A stretch of 64,000 bases of DNA, from assembly GCF_024362525.1 (NCBI RefSeq), contig NZ_CP101460.1, positions 62,001-126,000 on the forward strand. Reading direction: 5' to 3'. The notes below the pieces were generated by a model. It was not told the origin of the DNA. It did not search any database and was given only the letters and a program-made list of their open reading frames with translations. Below, in pieces: positions 47,300 to 55,582 of this stretch. Source of the DNA: Natrononativus amylolyticus. GTDB lineage: Archaea > Halobacteriota > Halobacteria > Halobacteriales > Natrialbaceae. The translations under genes and the position numbers were made by a program. The first letter of the stretch is position 1, and the number at the start of each line of letters is the position of its first letter.

Positions 47300-48808
47300 G
47301 TGGCCCGGATTCCGAACCCGTTCCGTCTCGCGATCCTGTGGATCGGGCTCGCACTCGCCAGGATCGGCCTGATCGAGGCCGAGCGGGCGCGCCGGACCAC
47401 GGACCTCGCCTGGCCGCGCATCGTCACTGGCATCGCGCGGATGTCCAAGAGCGCGGTCGACGTCGCGATGGTCGGGATTGCCGTCGGCTCGGCCGCCATC
47501 GCCGGCGTCGGCTTCGCCTCGCCGTTCTGGGGGCTCGCGTTCTCCATCGGCGGCGGGATCGCCGGCGGAACGATCGCGCTCGTCTCCCAGCGCTACGGCG
47601 CCGAGGCGTTCGACCAGCTCGGCCAGGCGGTGCGCTCGAGTGCCGTCCTCGTCGTCGCGATTTCGCTGCCGGTGACGGCCGTCTTCTGGGTGTACGCGAC
47701 CGAGCTCATCTCGCTGATCAGCAACGACCCCGAGGCGATCAGGCTCGGTGCGACGTACCTGCAGATCGTGAGCCTCGGCATCCCGTTTGCGGGACTCAAC
47801 CTGATCGGGAGCCGCATCTTCGTCGGCATGGACGACGCCTGGACGCCGATGGTCGTCCGCGCCGGCGGGGCGCTCGCCAACATCGGGCTGAACGCCGTGC
47901 TCATCTTCGGTCTCGACCTGGGCGTTGCGGGGGCGGCGCTCGGAACCGTCCTCGCGAATCTCGCCGTGACGGCGACGTTCGCCCTCGGGCTGATCGCGGG
48001 CCGACTCCCCGGCGTGGGGACGTTCGACGTCACCATCGACCCGTTCGGGACGTACCTCCACGGGGAGACGCTCAGGGACCTGATCACGATCGGCCTCCCG
48101 GTGATGGGGCGAAACCTCGTCTGGACGATCGCCGAGTTCCCCATGCTCGCCGTCGTCGACATCTTCGGGCAGGACACGGTCTCCGCCTACGTCATCGCCC
48201 GGCGGATCTGGGGCGTCATGAACACGCCCGGCTGGGGCTTCGGCCTCGCGGCCTCGAGTCTGGTCGGCCAGGAGCTCGGAACGGGCGACGAGGGCACCGC
48301 AGAGCAGTACGGCCGGGAGATCGTCCGCTTCGCGGTCGCGGTGTACATCGTCTCGGCGACGATCATCTTCGTCTTCGCCGAGCCGATCACGCTCCTGTTC
48401 ACCGACGACCCGTCCGAACTGTCGGTCTCGACGACGGTGTCGCTCGTGTACGCCGCCTGCGTCGCCGTCGTCCTGCAGGGGGTCGCCGGCGGCGCCTCGG
48501 GTGCGCTCGACGCGACCGGCGACACGCGCTGGCCGTTCTACAGCCAGGCGCTCGGGATGTTCGGCTTCGCCATCCCGATCGCTTACCTCGGCGCCGCGGG
48601 GCTTTCGATCCCCGGCTTCGTCGTTCCGGTCGTCGACGTCGCGGTTCCCGGCGTCTCGATTCCGGCGCTCGGGATCGGCGCGCTGTACGTCGCGTTCGTC
48701 GCCGAAACGGCCGTCCCGGCCGCGATCAACTACCACCGATTCCTGAGCGGGAAGTGGAAGCGGATCAGCCGCGGCTACCGCCCCGAGACCCCCGCGGCCG
48801 ACGACTGA
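47300..48808 (+). CDS. MATE-family multidrug/sodium efflux transporter
   Basis: A 502-residue transporter with twelve predicted membrane segments. Family blocks are SKSAVDVAMVGIAVGSAAIA, IALVSQRYGAEAFDQLGQAV, YLQIVSLGIPFAGLNLIGS and ARRIWGVMNTPGWGFGLAAS. MATE proteins export cationic drugs or metabolites in exchange for sodium or protons. The start is uncertain; I use the GTG at 47300, which follows a CTTTTTG promoter-like box at 47263-47269, while a TTG at 47240 would add 20 residues. Confidence 0.9.
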   Translation: MARIPNPFRLAILWIGLALARIGLIEAERARRTTDLAWPRIVTGIARMSKSAVDVAMVGIAVGSAAIAGVGFASPFWGLAFSIGGGIAGGTIALVSQRYGAEAFDQLGQAVRSSAVLVVAISLPVTAVFWVYATELISLISNDPEAIRLGATYLQIVSLGIPFAGLNLIGSRIFVGMDDAWTPMVVRAGGALANIGLNAVLIFGLDLGVAGAALGTVLANLAVTATFALGLIAGRLPGVGTFDVTIDPFGTYLHGETLRDLITIGLPVMGRNLVWTIAEFPMLAVVDIFGQDTVSAYVIARRIWGVMNTPGWGFGLAASSLVGQELGTGDEGTAEQYGREIVRFAVAVYIVSATIIFVFAEPITLLFTDDPSELSVSTTVSLVYAACVAVVLQGVAGGASGALDATGDTRWPFYSQALGMFGFAIPIAYLGAAGLSIPGFVVPVVDVAVPGVSIPALGIGALYVAFVAETAVPAAINYHRFLSGKWKRISRGYRPETPAADD

Positions 48809-49849
48809 TCACGGCGCCGGCCGCGCCTCGAGCGTGAGGTCGACCGTCTCGGACTCCCCGTCGCGGACGATCTCGACGGCGATCGTCTCGCCCGGGGTGG
48901 TCTCGAGGGCGAGGTACGCCGAGAGGCGGTCCTGGCTCGGGATCTCCTGGCCGTCGATGGCGACGAGCACGTCCGCGCCGACGGGGACGAATCCGCCGTC
49001 GACGACCGCCACGTCGTCGACCGCCTCGAGAATTCCGTCCGCGGGCGAGCCGTCGACGACGTCGATGATCAATACGCCGCCCGTGTGATCGGTGTCGTAG
49101 AACTCGGCGATCAGCGGCGTGAACGGCGCCGTGGCGACACCCAGGTACGGGTGTTCGTACTCCCCGTCGTCGATCAGCGCGGGGACCACCCGCCGGACGA
49201 GCGCCGCGGGGATCGCGAAACCGATGTTCCGTCCCCCGCCCGCGAAGACGACGCCGATGACGTCGCCCTCGAGGGTCGCGAGCGGTCCCCCGCTGTTGCC
49301 GGGATTGACCGGCGCGTCGGTCTGGATCGCGGCGGGTATCGAGAAGCCGGTCGGGCTCGGGAGCGAGCGATCGACGCCGCTGACGATCCCCTGCGAGATC
49401 GAGGCGTCGAGCCCCAGGGGGTTTCCGAGCGCGACGACCTCCCTGCCGACGACCGGCTCGGCCTCGGAGACCGAGAGCGGATCGGCCCCGAGCTCCTCGA
49501 CGCGAACGACGGCGAGGTCGCTGTACGGGTCGGTTCCGACGACCGTCCCCGAGCGCCAGCGTTCGTCGGTGAACTGGAGGTCGACCGCCTCGGCGTCGGC
49601 GACGACGTGGTCGTTCGTGAGGACGTGTTCGTCGTCGTAGACGAACCCCGATCCCGTCGAGCCACTCCCGTCGGGGGAGTCGAGGACCTGGATCAGCACG
49701 ACGGAGTCGATCAGCGCCCGGTAGACGTCGGCGTACGGTCCGTCGTCCTGCGCAGCCACCCTCGAGGACGGCGAGACGACGACCCCAGCCGCAAGTGCGG
49801 TTCCGGCGGCCTCGAGGAATCGACGGCGGTTCACTCGGTCGCGACTCAT
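48809..49849 (-). CDS. HtrA-like serine protease, Tat-exported
   Basis: A 346-residue trypsin-fold protease with a C-terminal PDZ domain. The catalytic triad is complete: His81 in LTNDHVV, Asp111 in DPYSDLAV and Ser186 in NPGNSGGPL. A twin-arginine signal, NRRRFLEAAGTALAAG, directs export in the folded state. The PDZ domain covers about 235-340. It likely degrades or refolds damaged surface proteins. It converges with the MATE gene, and the two stops are adjacent. Confidence 0.94.
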   Translation of the reverse strand: MSRDRVNRRRFLEAAGTALAAGVVVSPSSRVAAQDDGPYADVYRALIDSVVLIQVLDSPDGSGSTGSGFVYDDEHVLTNDHVVADAEAVDLQFTDERWRSGTVVGTDPYSDLAVVRVEELGADPLSVSEAEPVVGREVVALGNPLGLDASISQGIVSGVDRSLPSPTGFSIPAAIQTDAPVNPGNSGGPLATLEGDVIGVVFAGGGRNIGFAIPAALVRRVVPALIDDGEYEHPYLGVATAPFTPLIAEFYDTDHTGGVLIIDVVDGSPADGILEAVDDVAVVDGGFVPVGADVLVAIDGQEIPSQDRLSAYLALETTPGETIAVEIVRDGESETVDLTLEARPAP

Positions 49850-50363
49850 AGGGTAGTCACCCCACCGAGAGAGTTAAAATGGGTGGGCAAGGCGCCGTTC
49901 TATCGGCCACTCGGATCACGGACTGGCGCGCCGATTTATCGGCGCAACCGCGGGTTCGTGGCCGCGTCAGAAATCACGGGCAGCCCTCCGTATCGCCGGC
50001 AGCGGTGAACGGAATACAAGGCTGGAAGCCGGTAGGTGGTGGTGATGTCGAACGGCCGTTCCAGCCTCGCACTGGATTCGAAGCCCCGATCCGATTTAAA
50101 CTCTCGCCCTGAAGTCCGCGGTCGCGTCCGGTCGAGGACCTCCATCTGGGTCGCAGCGCTCGAGACCGCTCGTACCCCCGACTCGGACGCCTCGAGCGGG
50201 GCCGATGACCGGACAGCGTCGACGTGGCGTCGTTCACTGTGCGTTACTGCACTAACGCACAGTAGATGGGGGTTAGTCTAATTCCCGTGATTTCGTGCCC
50301 CTCGAGTGCCCTACAACTCGTTCTCCACTCGGATAAACTACTGTTTGCTATATAGAAACGAGT
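49850..50363. other. intergenic region with a 10-base inverted repeat at the left edge of the nrd block
   Basis: No protein gene was recognised. ACTGTGCGTT (50236-50245) and AACGCACAGT (50254-50263) form a perfect inverted repeat around ACTGCACT, 100 bases past the end of nrdB. It may act in transcription termination or be a binding site. Base composition drops from GC-rich to moderate close to 50270. Confidence 0.5.
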
Positions 50364-51356
50364 TTACCAGTCGAGGCTGCCTCCACTCTGGTATTCCGTC
50401 ACCTGCGTCTCGAAGAAGTTCTTTTCTTTGTTCAGGTCGACCTGTTCGGACATCCACGGAAACGGGTTTTCTGTCCCGTACTGTGCCGATAAGTCGAGTT
50501 GCCCAAGTCGCCGGTCTGCGATGTGTTCGACGTATTCGGCGAACTGCTCGGCACTCATTCCGAGGATTCCGTCAGGACATGCCTCGTAGGCGTAGATTTT
50601 CTCTAACTCGACAGCCTCAGTTATCAGGTCGACCACTTCGTCACCGAACTCGTCGGTCCACACACCAGGATTCTCCGTCCGGATCTGGTCGATAAGATCA
50701 ACCCCAAACCCCAGATGGAGTGACTCATCGCGCATGATGTACTCGAACTGTTGACCAACGCCAACCATCTTATTCTGGCGTTTCAGGCCAAGCATCATCG
50801 CGAATCCGGCGTAGAAGAAAATCCCCTCCATGATGACGTAGAAGCCGACGAGGTCACGGAGGAAGTTCCGCAAGTCCTCGTCAGTCTCGATGGTGAACCC
50901 GTTTTTGTTGATCACCTGCGTCAAGTCGACCACGAATTCGTCTTTCTCCTTGATCGAGGGGACCCGGTCGTACATCCCGTAGAGGTACTCGGGGTCGAAT
51001 CCGAGCGAATCACAACAGTAAATGAACGTGTCCGTGTGAATCGCTTCCTCGTAGGCTTGACGGAGCAGGTACTGGCGGCACTCGGGTGCGGTGACGTGAT
51101 CATACACTGCCAGGACGATGTTGTTAGCTGTCAGGGACTCGGCCGTCGAGAAAAATCCGAGGTTCCACTCGATGAGCTGTCGCTCGGCATCCGAGAGGGC
51201 GTCACCGTTCCACTGGGTAACGTCGTCTTGCATCGGAATCTCCTCGGGCACCCAGTTGTTGTTGACTCCGGCTTCGTAGTACTCTCGAGCCCAGTCGTAG
51301 TCGATCGGCAGTATCTTGTTCGGATCGTGTTCGGCGTCGGTGTTGATGATCGGCAT
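50364..51356 (-). CDS. nrdB: ribonucleotide reductase radical subunit NrdB, class Ic signature
   Basis: A 330-residue R2 protein that stores the radical-generating cofactor for ribonucleotide reduction. Metal ligands can be read as Glu73, Glu104, His107, Glu177, Glu211 and His214. The first ligand is Glu instead of the Asp of class Ia. The residue at the tyrosyl radical position is Phe111 (YEEAIHTDTFIY). Both changes are those of Chlamydia-type class Ic enzymes, which use a manganese/iron centre. As I remember the Chlamydia numbering, all seven positions fit with a constant offset of 16. The gene follows nrdA after 53 bases. Confidence 0.95.
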   Translation of the reverse strand: MPIINTDAEHDPNKILPIDYDWAREYYEAGVNNNWVPEEIPMQDDVTQWNGDALSDAERQLIEWNLGFFSTAESLTANNIVLAVYDHVTAPECRQYLLRQAYEEAIHTDTFIYCCDSLGFDPEYLYGMYDRVPSIKEKDEFVVDLTQVINKNGFTIETDEDLRNFLRDLVGFYVIMEGIFFYAGFAMMLGLKRQNKMVGVGQQFEYIMRDESLHLGFGVDLIDQIRTENPGVWTDEFGDEVVDLITEAVELEKIYAYEACPDGILGMSAEQFAEYVEHIADRRLGQLDLSAQYGTENPFPWMSEQVDLNKEKNFFETQVTEYQSGGSLDW

Positions 51357-51409
51357 TGTCGTAGTGATTGAGGAGAGGTTGTTGATTGAGGGGTGGTTAT
51401 TTGCGCGTG

Positions 51410-53899
51410 TTATTGACAAGCTTCGCACGTCGGATCCTCAACTTTGCAGAGGTCGTCCTCGTCGGCGGGACGACCGGCGTCGGACCCGATCTTCTCTGAG
51501 GAAGAATCACTTCGGTGCTGTGTCTTGCCATACTCTGACATGTCCAGCGTGGATTTCTCGATCTGGGATGCTCCGAGGGTGCGGAGATAGTACGTCGTCT
51601 TCAGACCCAGTTCCCACGCGGTCTCATAGACGTCCGTCAGGAGAGACCCGTCTGTTGACGGGAAGAAGACGTTGTGCGAGACGGACTGGTCGATCCACGT
51701 CTGTCGGTGTGCAGTCAGTCGAATCTGGTGGCGTGGGTCGATTTCGAACGCACCACGGTAGCGGTGCTTCAGTTCGTCCGGGATCGCGTCGATCTCCTGA
51801 ATCGATCCGTCGTGGTACTTGATACGATCGACCATCTCTTCGTCCCAGAGGTCCAGTTCTTGCAGATCTTCGACGAGCTGGTCGTTGATAATCGTGAAAT
51901 CACCCGACATATTCGACTTCACGTACAAATTCGAATACAGCGGTTCAATGGACGGCGTCGTCCCGTTGATCGTAGAGACGGTTGCCGTCGGTGCGATGGC
52001 CATCGTGTTCGAATTTCGCATCCCGTGCTCTTCGACGTGTTCTCGGACGACGTACCAGTCGAGCGTCTCCTCGCGGTCAGTCGGAATCTCGCGACCACGT
52101 TCTCTCTCGAGGCGGTCGACGGTATCGTGGGGAAGCAGGCCGCGGTCCCACTTCGAACCCTTGTACGAGGGGTACGGGCTCCGCTCCGCTGCGAGCTTCG
52201 AGGAGTTGAGAATCGCGTGATAGGAGACGAACTCCTGCCAGCGGTTGGCCTTCTCCACCGCCGCTTCGGAATCCATCGGAACCTCCAGTTGCAGTAAGGC
52301 GTCGTGAAAGCCCATCGTACCGAGTCCCACGGGTCGATGCTGCATGTTCGAGCGTTCAGCCTCGTCGGTCGGGTAGAAACAGCGGTCGACGACGTTGTCG
52401 AGCATCCGCATCGCGGTCTCGATGGTCTCTGCGAGGTACTCACGGTCGAGCCTCGCGGTCGAGCCAGACCGCTCGGTCTCCGCGGAACGGTGTTCCGCGC
52501 TCCCCCCGCCTGAGACGTGGGTGGCGAGGTTCACACTCCCCAGGTTACAAACAGCGTGCTCGTCTGCACTCGTGTTGAGCGTGATCTCTGTACAGAGATT
52601 CGAGGAGTGGACCGTCCCGACGTGGTCCTGTGGGGAGCGAACGTTGCAGGGGTCTTTGAACGTCAGCCACGGATGGCCCGTCTCGAACAGTCGCGTGAGC
52701 ATCTTCCGCCAGAGCTCCTCGGCGTCGACGCGTTCGTACTGTCTGAGTTCGCCCTCGTCGGCCCGCTGCTCGTATTCGCGGTAGCGCTCTTCGAACGCCT
52801 CACCGGAGAGGTCGTGGAGGTCCGGGACTTCGTCGGGGCTGAACAGCGTCCACTGCTCGCCGTTTTCGACGCGCTTCATGAAGAGATCCGGAATCCACGC
52901 AGCCGTGTTCATATCCGGTGTGCGGCGACGCTCGTCGCCGGTGTTCCGCTTGAGGTCAGTGAACGCCGGGAAATCGAGGTGCCAGCAGGCCAGGTACGCA
53001 CACGCGGCCCCGCGACGTTTTCCGGAGCGGTTGATGGCAGCCGTGACGTCGTTGCTGATCCGGAGAAACGGAACGACACCGGTCGACTCCACGCCCGTAC
53101 TCTCGATGAGTGCGCCCGCCGACCGGAGGTTCGTCCAGTCGGTGCCGAGCCCGCCGCTCCACTTCGAGAGCTGTGCGTGATGTTTGTACGAGTCGAAGAT
53201 GTTCTCGAGGTCGTCCTGTACTGTCGTCAGGTAACACGAGGAGAGCTGGGGATGGGTCGAGCCGCTGTGGAACAGCGTCGGCGTCGAGGGCGTAAACTCC
53301 AGTTTCGAGAGGACGTCGTAGAACTCCTTGGCACGCTCTTGTGGCTCGTCTTCCTCGATCGCGATCCCCATCGCGATCCGCATCCAGAACGCCTGCGGGA
53401 GTTCGAGGTGGTCTCCGTTTTGCTCGGTCTTGAGGAAATACCGCTGGTACAGCGTCTCCATTGCCATGTACTCGAACGTCCGGTCGCGCTCGAGTTCGAG
53501 GTAGTCGGCGAGATCGTCGAGGTCAAATCGTTCGGTGAGGCGCTCGTCAAGAAGATCGAGGTCGACGGCACGGTGAAGATTCGTGATGAACGTCTCGCGG
53601 TATGCGCGGTCGAGTTCGAATCCAGCCAGATCCTCGCCGAGTATCTCGTGGTAGTATCGCTGCCGGAAGACTGCGGCTGCGACGCGTTTGAGCTTCGGCT
53701 CGACCTCCACGCGCGCGGTCAGCGCGTGGATAGTAGCCCGGTACACCTCATCGGTGGATGCACCATCGTAGAGGGTGCGCTCGATCTCGGTGAGCAGATC
53801 GTCCCAGTCTGCTGGAGTAAGAGTCGTCTCGATGTCAGTGCGTGCGCGGTCGATGATCGATCGGCTATCGAGAGTCGTTGCGGTAGGTTGCTGGCTCAT
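51410..53899 (-). CDS. nrdA: ribonucleotide reductase catalytic subunit NrdA
   Basis: An 829-residue R1 protein reducing ribonucleotides. The active-site cysteines are Cys222 (HPQLSSCYL), the thiyl Cys436 (SNLCTEI) and Cys451 (AVCNLGSVNL). The tyrosine pair of the radical path is in KTTYYLRT, and the redox tail ends CEACQ. The N-terminus seems to lack the first strands of an ATP cone (no KRDG motif), so overall activity control may be reduced. Residues about 463-483 are a GC-rich insert (GGGSAEHRSAETERSGSTAR) encoded by paired hairpins. It overlaps nrdR by four bases. Confidence 0.95.
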   Translation of the reverse strand: MSQQPTATTLDSRSIIDRARTDIETTLTPADWDDLLTEIERTLYDGASTDEVYRATIHALTARVEVEPKLKRVAAAVFRQRYYHEILGEDLAGFELDRAYRETFITNLHRAVDLDLLDERLTERFDLDDLADYLELERDRTFEYMAMETLYQRYFLKTEQNGDHLELPQAFWMRIAMGIAIEEDEPQERAKEFYDVLSKLEFTPSTPTLFHSGSTHPQLSSCYLTTVQDDLENIFDSYKHHAQLSKWSGGLGTDWTNLRSAGALIESTGVESTGVVPFLRISNDVTAAINRSGKRRGAACAYLACWHLDFPAFTDLKRNTGDERRRTPDMNTAAWIPDLFMKRVENGEQWTLFSPDEVPDLHDLSGEAFEERYREYEQRADEGELRQYERVDAEELWRKMLTRLFETGHPWLTFKDPCNVRSPQDHVGTVHSSNLCTEITLNTSADEHAVCNLGSVNLATHVSGGGSAEHRSAETERSGSTARLDREYLAETIETAMRMLDNVVDRCFYPTDEAERSNMQHRPVGLGTMGFHDALLQLEVPMDSEAAVEKANRWQEFVSYHAILNSSKLAAERSPYPSYKGSKWDRGLLPHDTVDRLERERGREIPTDREETLDWYVVREHVEEHGMRNSNTMAIAPTATVSTINGTTPSIEPLYSNLYVKSNMSGDFTIINDQLVEDLQELDLWDEEMVDRIKYHDGSIQEIDAIPDELKHRYRGAFEIDPRHQIRLTAHRQTWIDQSVSHNVFFPSTDGSLLTDVYETAWELGLKTTYYLRTLGASQIEKSTLDMSEYGKTQHRSDSSSEKIGSDAGRPADEDDLCKVEDPTCEACQ
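52466..52499. repeat. pair of hairpins inside nrdA, translated in frame
   Basis: AGACCG (52466-52471) and CGGTCT (52474-52479) pair around CT. CGCGGAAC (52481-52488) and GTTCCGCG (52492-52499) pair around GGT. Together they code for most of a 20-residue stretch about 11 residues after Cys451 of NrdA. They are much more GC-rich than the gene around them. Confidence 0.65.
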
Positions 53900-54399
53900 G
53901 TGTTAGGCGATTGGTCGTCTGCTGTCGCTGGTTCGAAGTCTTCGACTTCGGAATCGAGGACTGCATCAAGTTCGCGAAGGAACTCTTCGGGTTCGGAGAA
54001 GGCCCTGTAGACCGAGACGAATCGGATGTACGCGACTTTGTCGACGTCGCGTAACCGTCCGGAGACGAGTTCGCCGATGAGACTCGACGAGACGATGCGT
54101 GTCTCTCGATCTTGAAGTGCGCTCTCGATGTCGTCTACGAGATTCGTCACTGTTGGCTCGGACACGTTACGCTTCTCTACAGCTCGTTCGATCCCTGCAC
54201 GAAGTTTCGCACGGTCGAAGGGTTCGATGGTTCCATCGCGTTTTTTCACCTGGAGGGAGTCCCACTCCGGACGTTCGTAGGTCGTGAAGCGGAACGAACA
54301 TCGCTGACACTCACGACGCCGTCGAACCGATGTTCCGTCGGCGCTCGTCTCGGTATCGATGACGCGTGTTCGCTCATCCCCGCAGTCCGGGCAGTCCAT
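53896..54399 (-). CDS. nrdR: transcriptional repressor NrdR
   Basis: A 167-residue NrdR with a zinc ribbon (Cys3, Cys6, Cys31, Cys34) and an ATP cone (about 50-140, VKKRDGTIEPFDRAKL). NrdR senses adenine nucleotides and represses ribonucleotide reductase genes by binding paired palindromes. It is common in bacteria and found in some haloarchaea. Here it is the first gene of nrdR-nrdA-nrdB and its own promoter carries NrdR-box-like palindromes, so autoregulation of the operon is expected. The ATG at 54399 gives the standard MDCPDC start. Confidence 0.95.
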   Translation of the reverse strand: MDCPDCGDERTRVIDTETSADGTSVRRRRECQRCSFRFTTYERPEWDSLQVKKRDGTIEPFDRAKLRAGIERAVEKRNVSEPTVTNLVDDIESALQDRETRIVSSSLIGELVSGRLRDVDKVAYIRFVSVYRAFSEPEEFLRELDAVLDSEVEDFEPATADDQSPNT

Positions 54400-54431
54400 A
54401 GTTGTCACTAGTTGTCCCTCCAGCATCTTAG

Positions 54432-54474
54432 CCCCATATATGGGGGCCGTCGATTTTAGCCGCAATATCTGGTG
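54432..54474. promoter_or_regulatory. predicted tandem NrdR boxes over the nrdR promoter
   Basis: CCCCATATATGGGG (54432-54445) is a perfect 14-base palindrome whose core fits the bacterial NrdR-box consensus (C-x-ATATAT-x-G). A weaker copy, CAATATCTGG at 54463-54472, lies 29 bases further upstream on the same DNA face. The ATATAT core may also serve as TATA box, about 39 bases before the start codon, so binding would block the promoter directly. Confidence 0.6.
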
Positions 54475-54607
54475 CCAGCGCCACCCACATAAATCCTTCC
54501 AAGATAGGTTGGAGTAGTGCAACTGAGCTTGGATTGGGTGGGAATCGAGCAGATAGAATGGGACTATGCAAACCAGGAGCGGAGCGGTGTCAATCTCTGA
54601 AAAATGC

Positions 54608-55108
54608 TTATGACTCAGACATCTTCGCGAGCTTCTGTCGACGCTCTTGACGTTGCTCTACTGCAACCTCACGCAATTCTTCCTGAGCTTCTGTTGGACA
54701 GTGGAGTGCTGGGACAGGTGTGGGGTTTTCGCTCGCGTCAAGGGCAACGAAGCTAAAGAACGAGGTCGCAGCCTCGTCGGTCTCATTCTCCCCCGGCCGT
54801 TCGGCCTGTACATCGACTTTAACGTCCATGCGTGTTCGACCAGTATCGAAAACGTAGCCCGTGATAGTTACGACGTCGCCCAGCTCTATTGGAGCGATAA
54901 AATCAACGTGGTCCATCGCAGCTGTGACCACCTGGCGATTAGAGAAACGACGCGCAGAAATCGCTCCACAGATATCCATCCAGTGGAGAACGGAGCCACC
55001 GAGGGCCCGTCCGAGATTATTTGTGTCGTTCGGCATCAAGATCTCGCTCATTTCTGTGTGAGAGGTTTCCAGCGTCGCTGTCCTACTCGCTGATTGTTGG
55101 AATGGCAT
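54608..55108 (-). CDS. acyl-CoA thioesterase, hotdog fold
   Basis: A 166-residue hotdog-fold thioesterase of the YciA/ACOT type, hydrolysing acyl-CoA to free acid and CoA. Family motifs are SEILMPNDTNNLGRALGGS followed by VLHWMDICGAISARRFSN, and MDHVDFIAPIELGDVVTITG. The ATG at 55108 starts right before the conserved strand; another in-frame ATG at 55132 is possible. It is transcribed in the same direction as nrdR, 208 bases before it. Confidence 0.9.
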   Translation of the reverse strand: MPFQQSASRTATLETSHTEMSEILMPNDTNNLGRALGGSVLHWMDICGAISARRFSNRQVVTAAMDHVDFIAPIELGDVVTITGYVFDTGRTRMDVKVDVQAERPGENETDEAATSFFSFVALDASENPTPVPALHCPTEAQEELREVAVEQRQERRQKLAKMSES

Positions 55109-55462
55109 ACTCAATGTCAGAGAAGGAGCCACAAAACACTATCTAAATTGTTATTGTGCAAGCTTACTTGTATAGAGAGGCGCTATAGGAGACTGCCTGT
55201 TGAATGTCCATTATCTGAGATACCCTGCACCGGCGAGGTTACCTCGGATTAAGTCATTGTAATTCGAAAACGTAGTAGTTTGCGTCTACATGATGTGTTC
55301 GGAGGACGGAAATGGATGTATTGAGATGACCAGTCTCAACTATTGCGTCAGCGACAGCCGGTCAGTCACGGCAGATCGCCCGGCCGGATCGGAGCGGTTC
55401 GTGGACGGTCGCACCCGACCGAAAGGAAGATGTGGCGGGATAGAACAGTGTACGGTAGCCAG
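55109..55462. other. intergenic, right edge of the GC-poorer nrd block
   Basis: About 350 bases without a recognised gene. The AT-rich part ends near 55330 and the sequence turns GC-rich. A weak hairpin TTGAGA/TCTCAA lies at about 55321-55340. No attachment-site duplication matching the left edge near 50270 was seen. Confidence 0.5.
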
Positions 55463-55582
55463 ATGACCGACGACGGCTGTCAGCGTGTTCGGCCGCCGTG
55501 GGACGGCACCGTCACGGCGGCGGGCGTCCGGACGACGCCCGCGTTCGAACCGGTCGGCGACAGCGAGGTGGGGGTACCGTGA
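55463..55582 (+). CDS. possible 39-residue protein coupled to the recombinase-like gene
   Basis: An ATG at 55463 opens a 39-residue frame (MTDDGCQRVRPPWDGTVTAA onward) whose TGA overlaps the GTG start of the recombinase-like gene (GTGA). Translational coupling is typical of haloarchaeal operons and suggests the frame is real. No family is recognised. Confidence 0.4.
   Translation: MTDDGCQRVRPPWDGTVTAAGVRTTPAFEPVGDSEVGVP

Noticed and set aside
46829-48736. Minus-strand frame of 635 codons opposite the MATE gene
   Set aside because: Composition is dominated by Arg, Asp and Glu from the reverse frame of a hydrophobic protein; the MATE protein on the other strand is certain.
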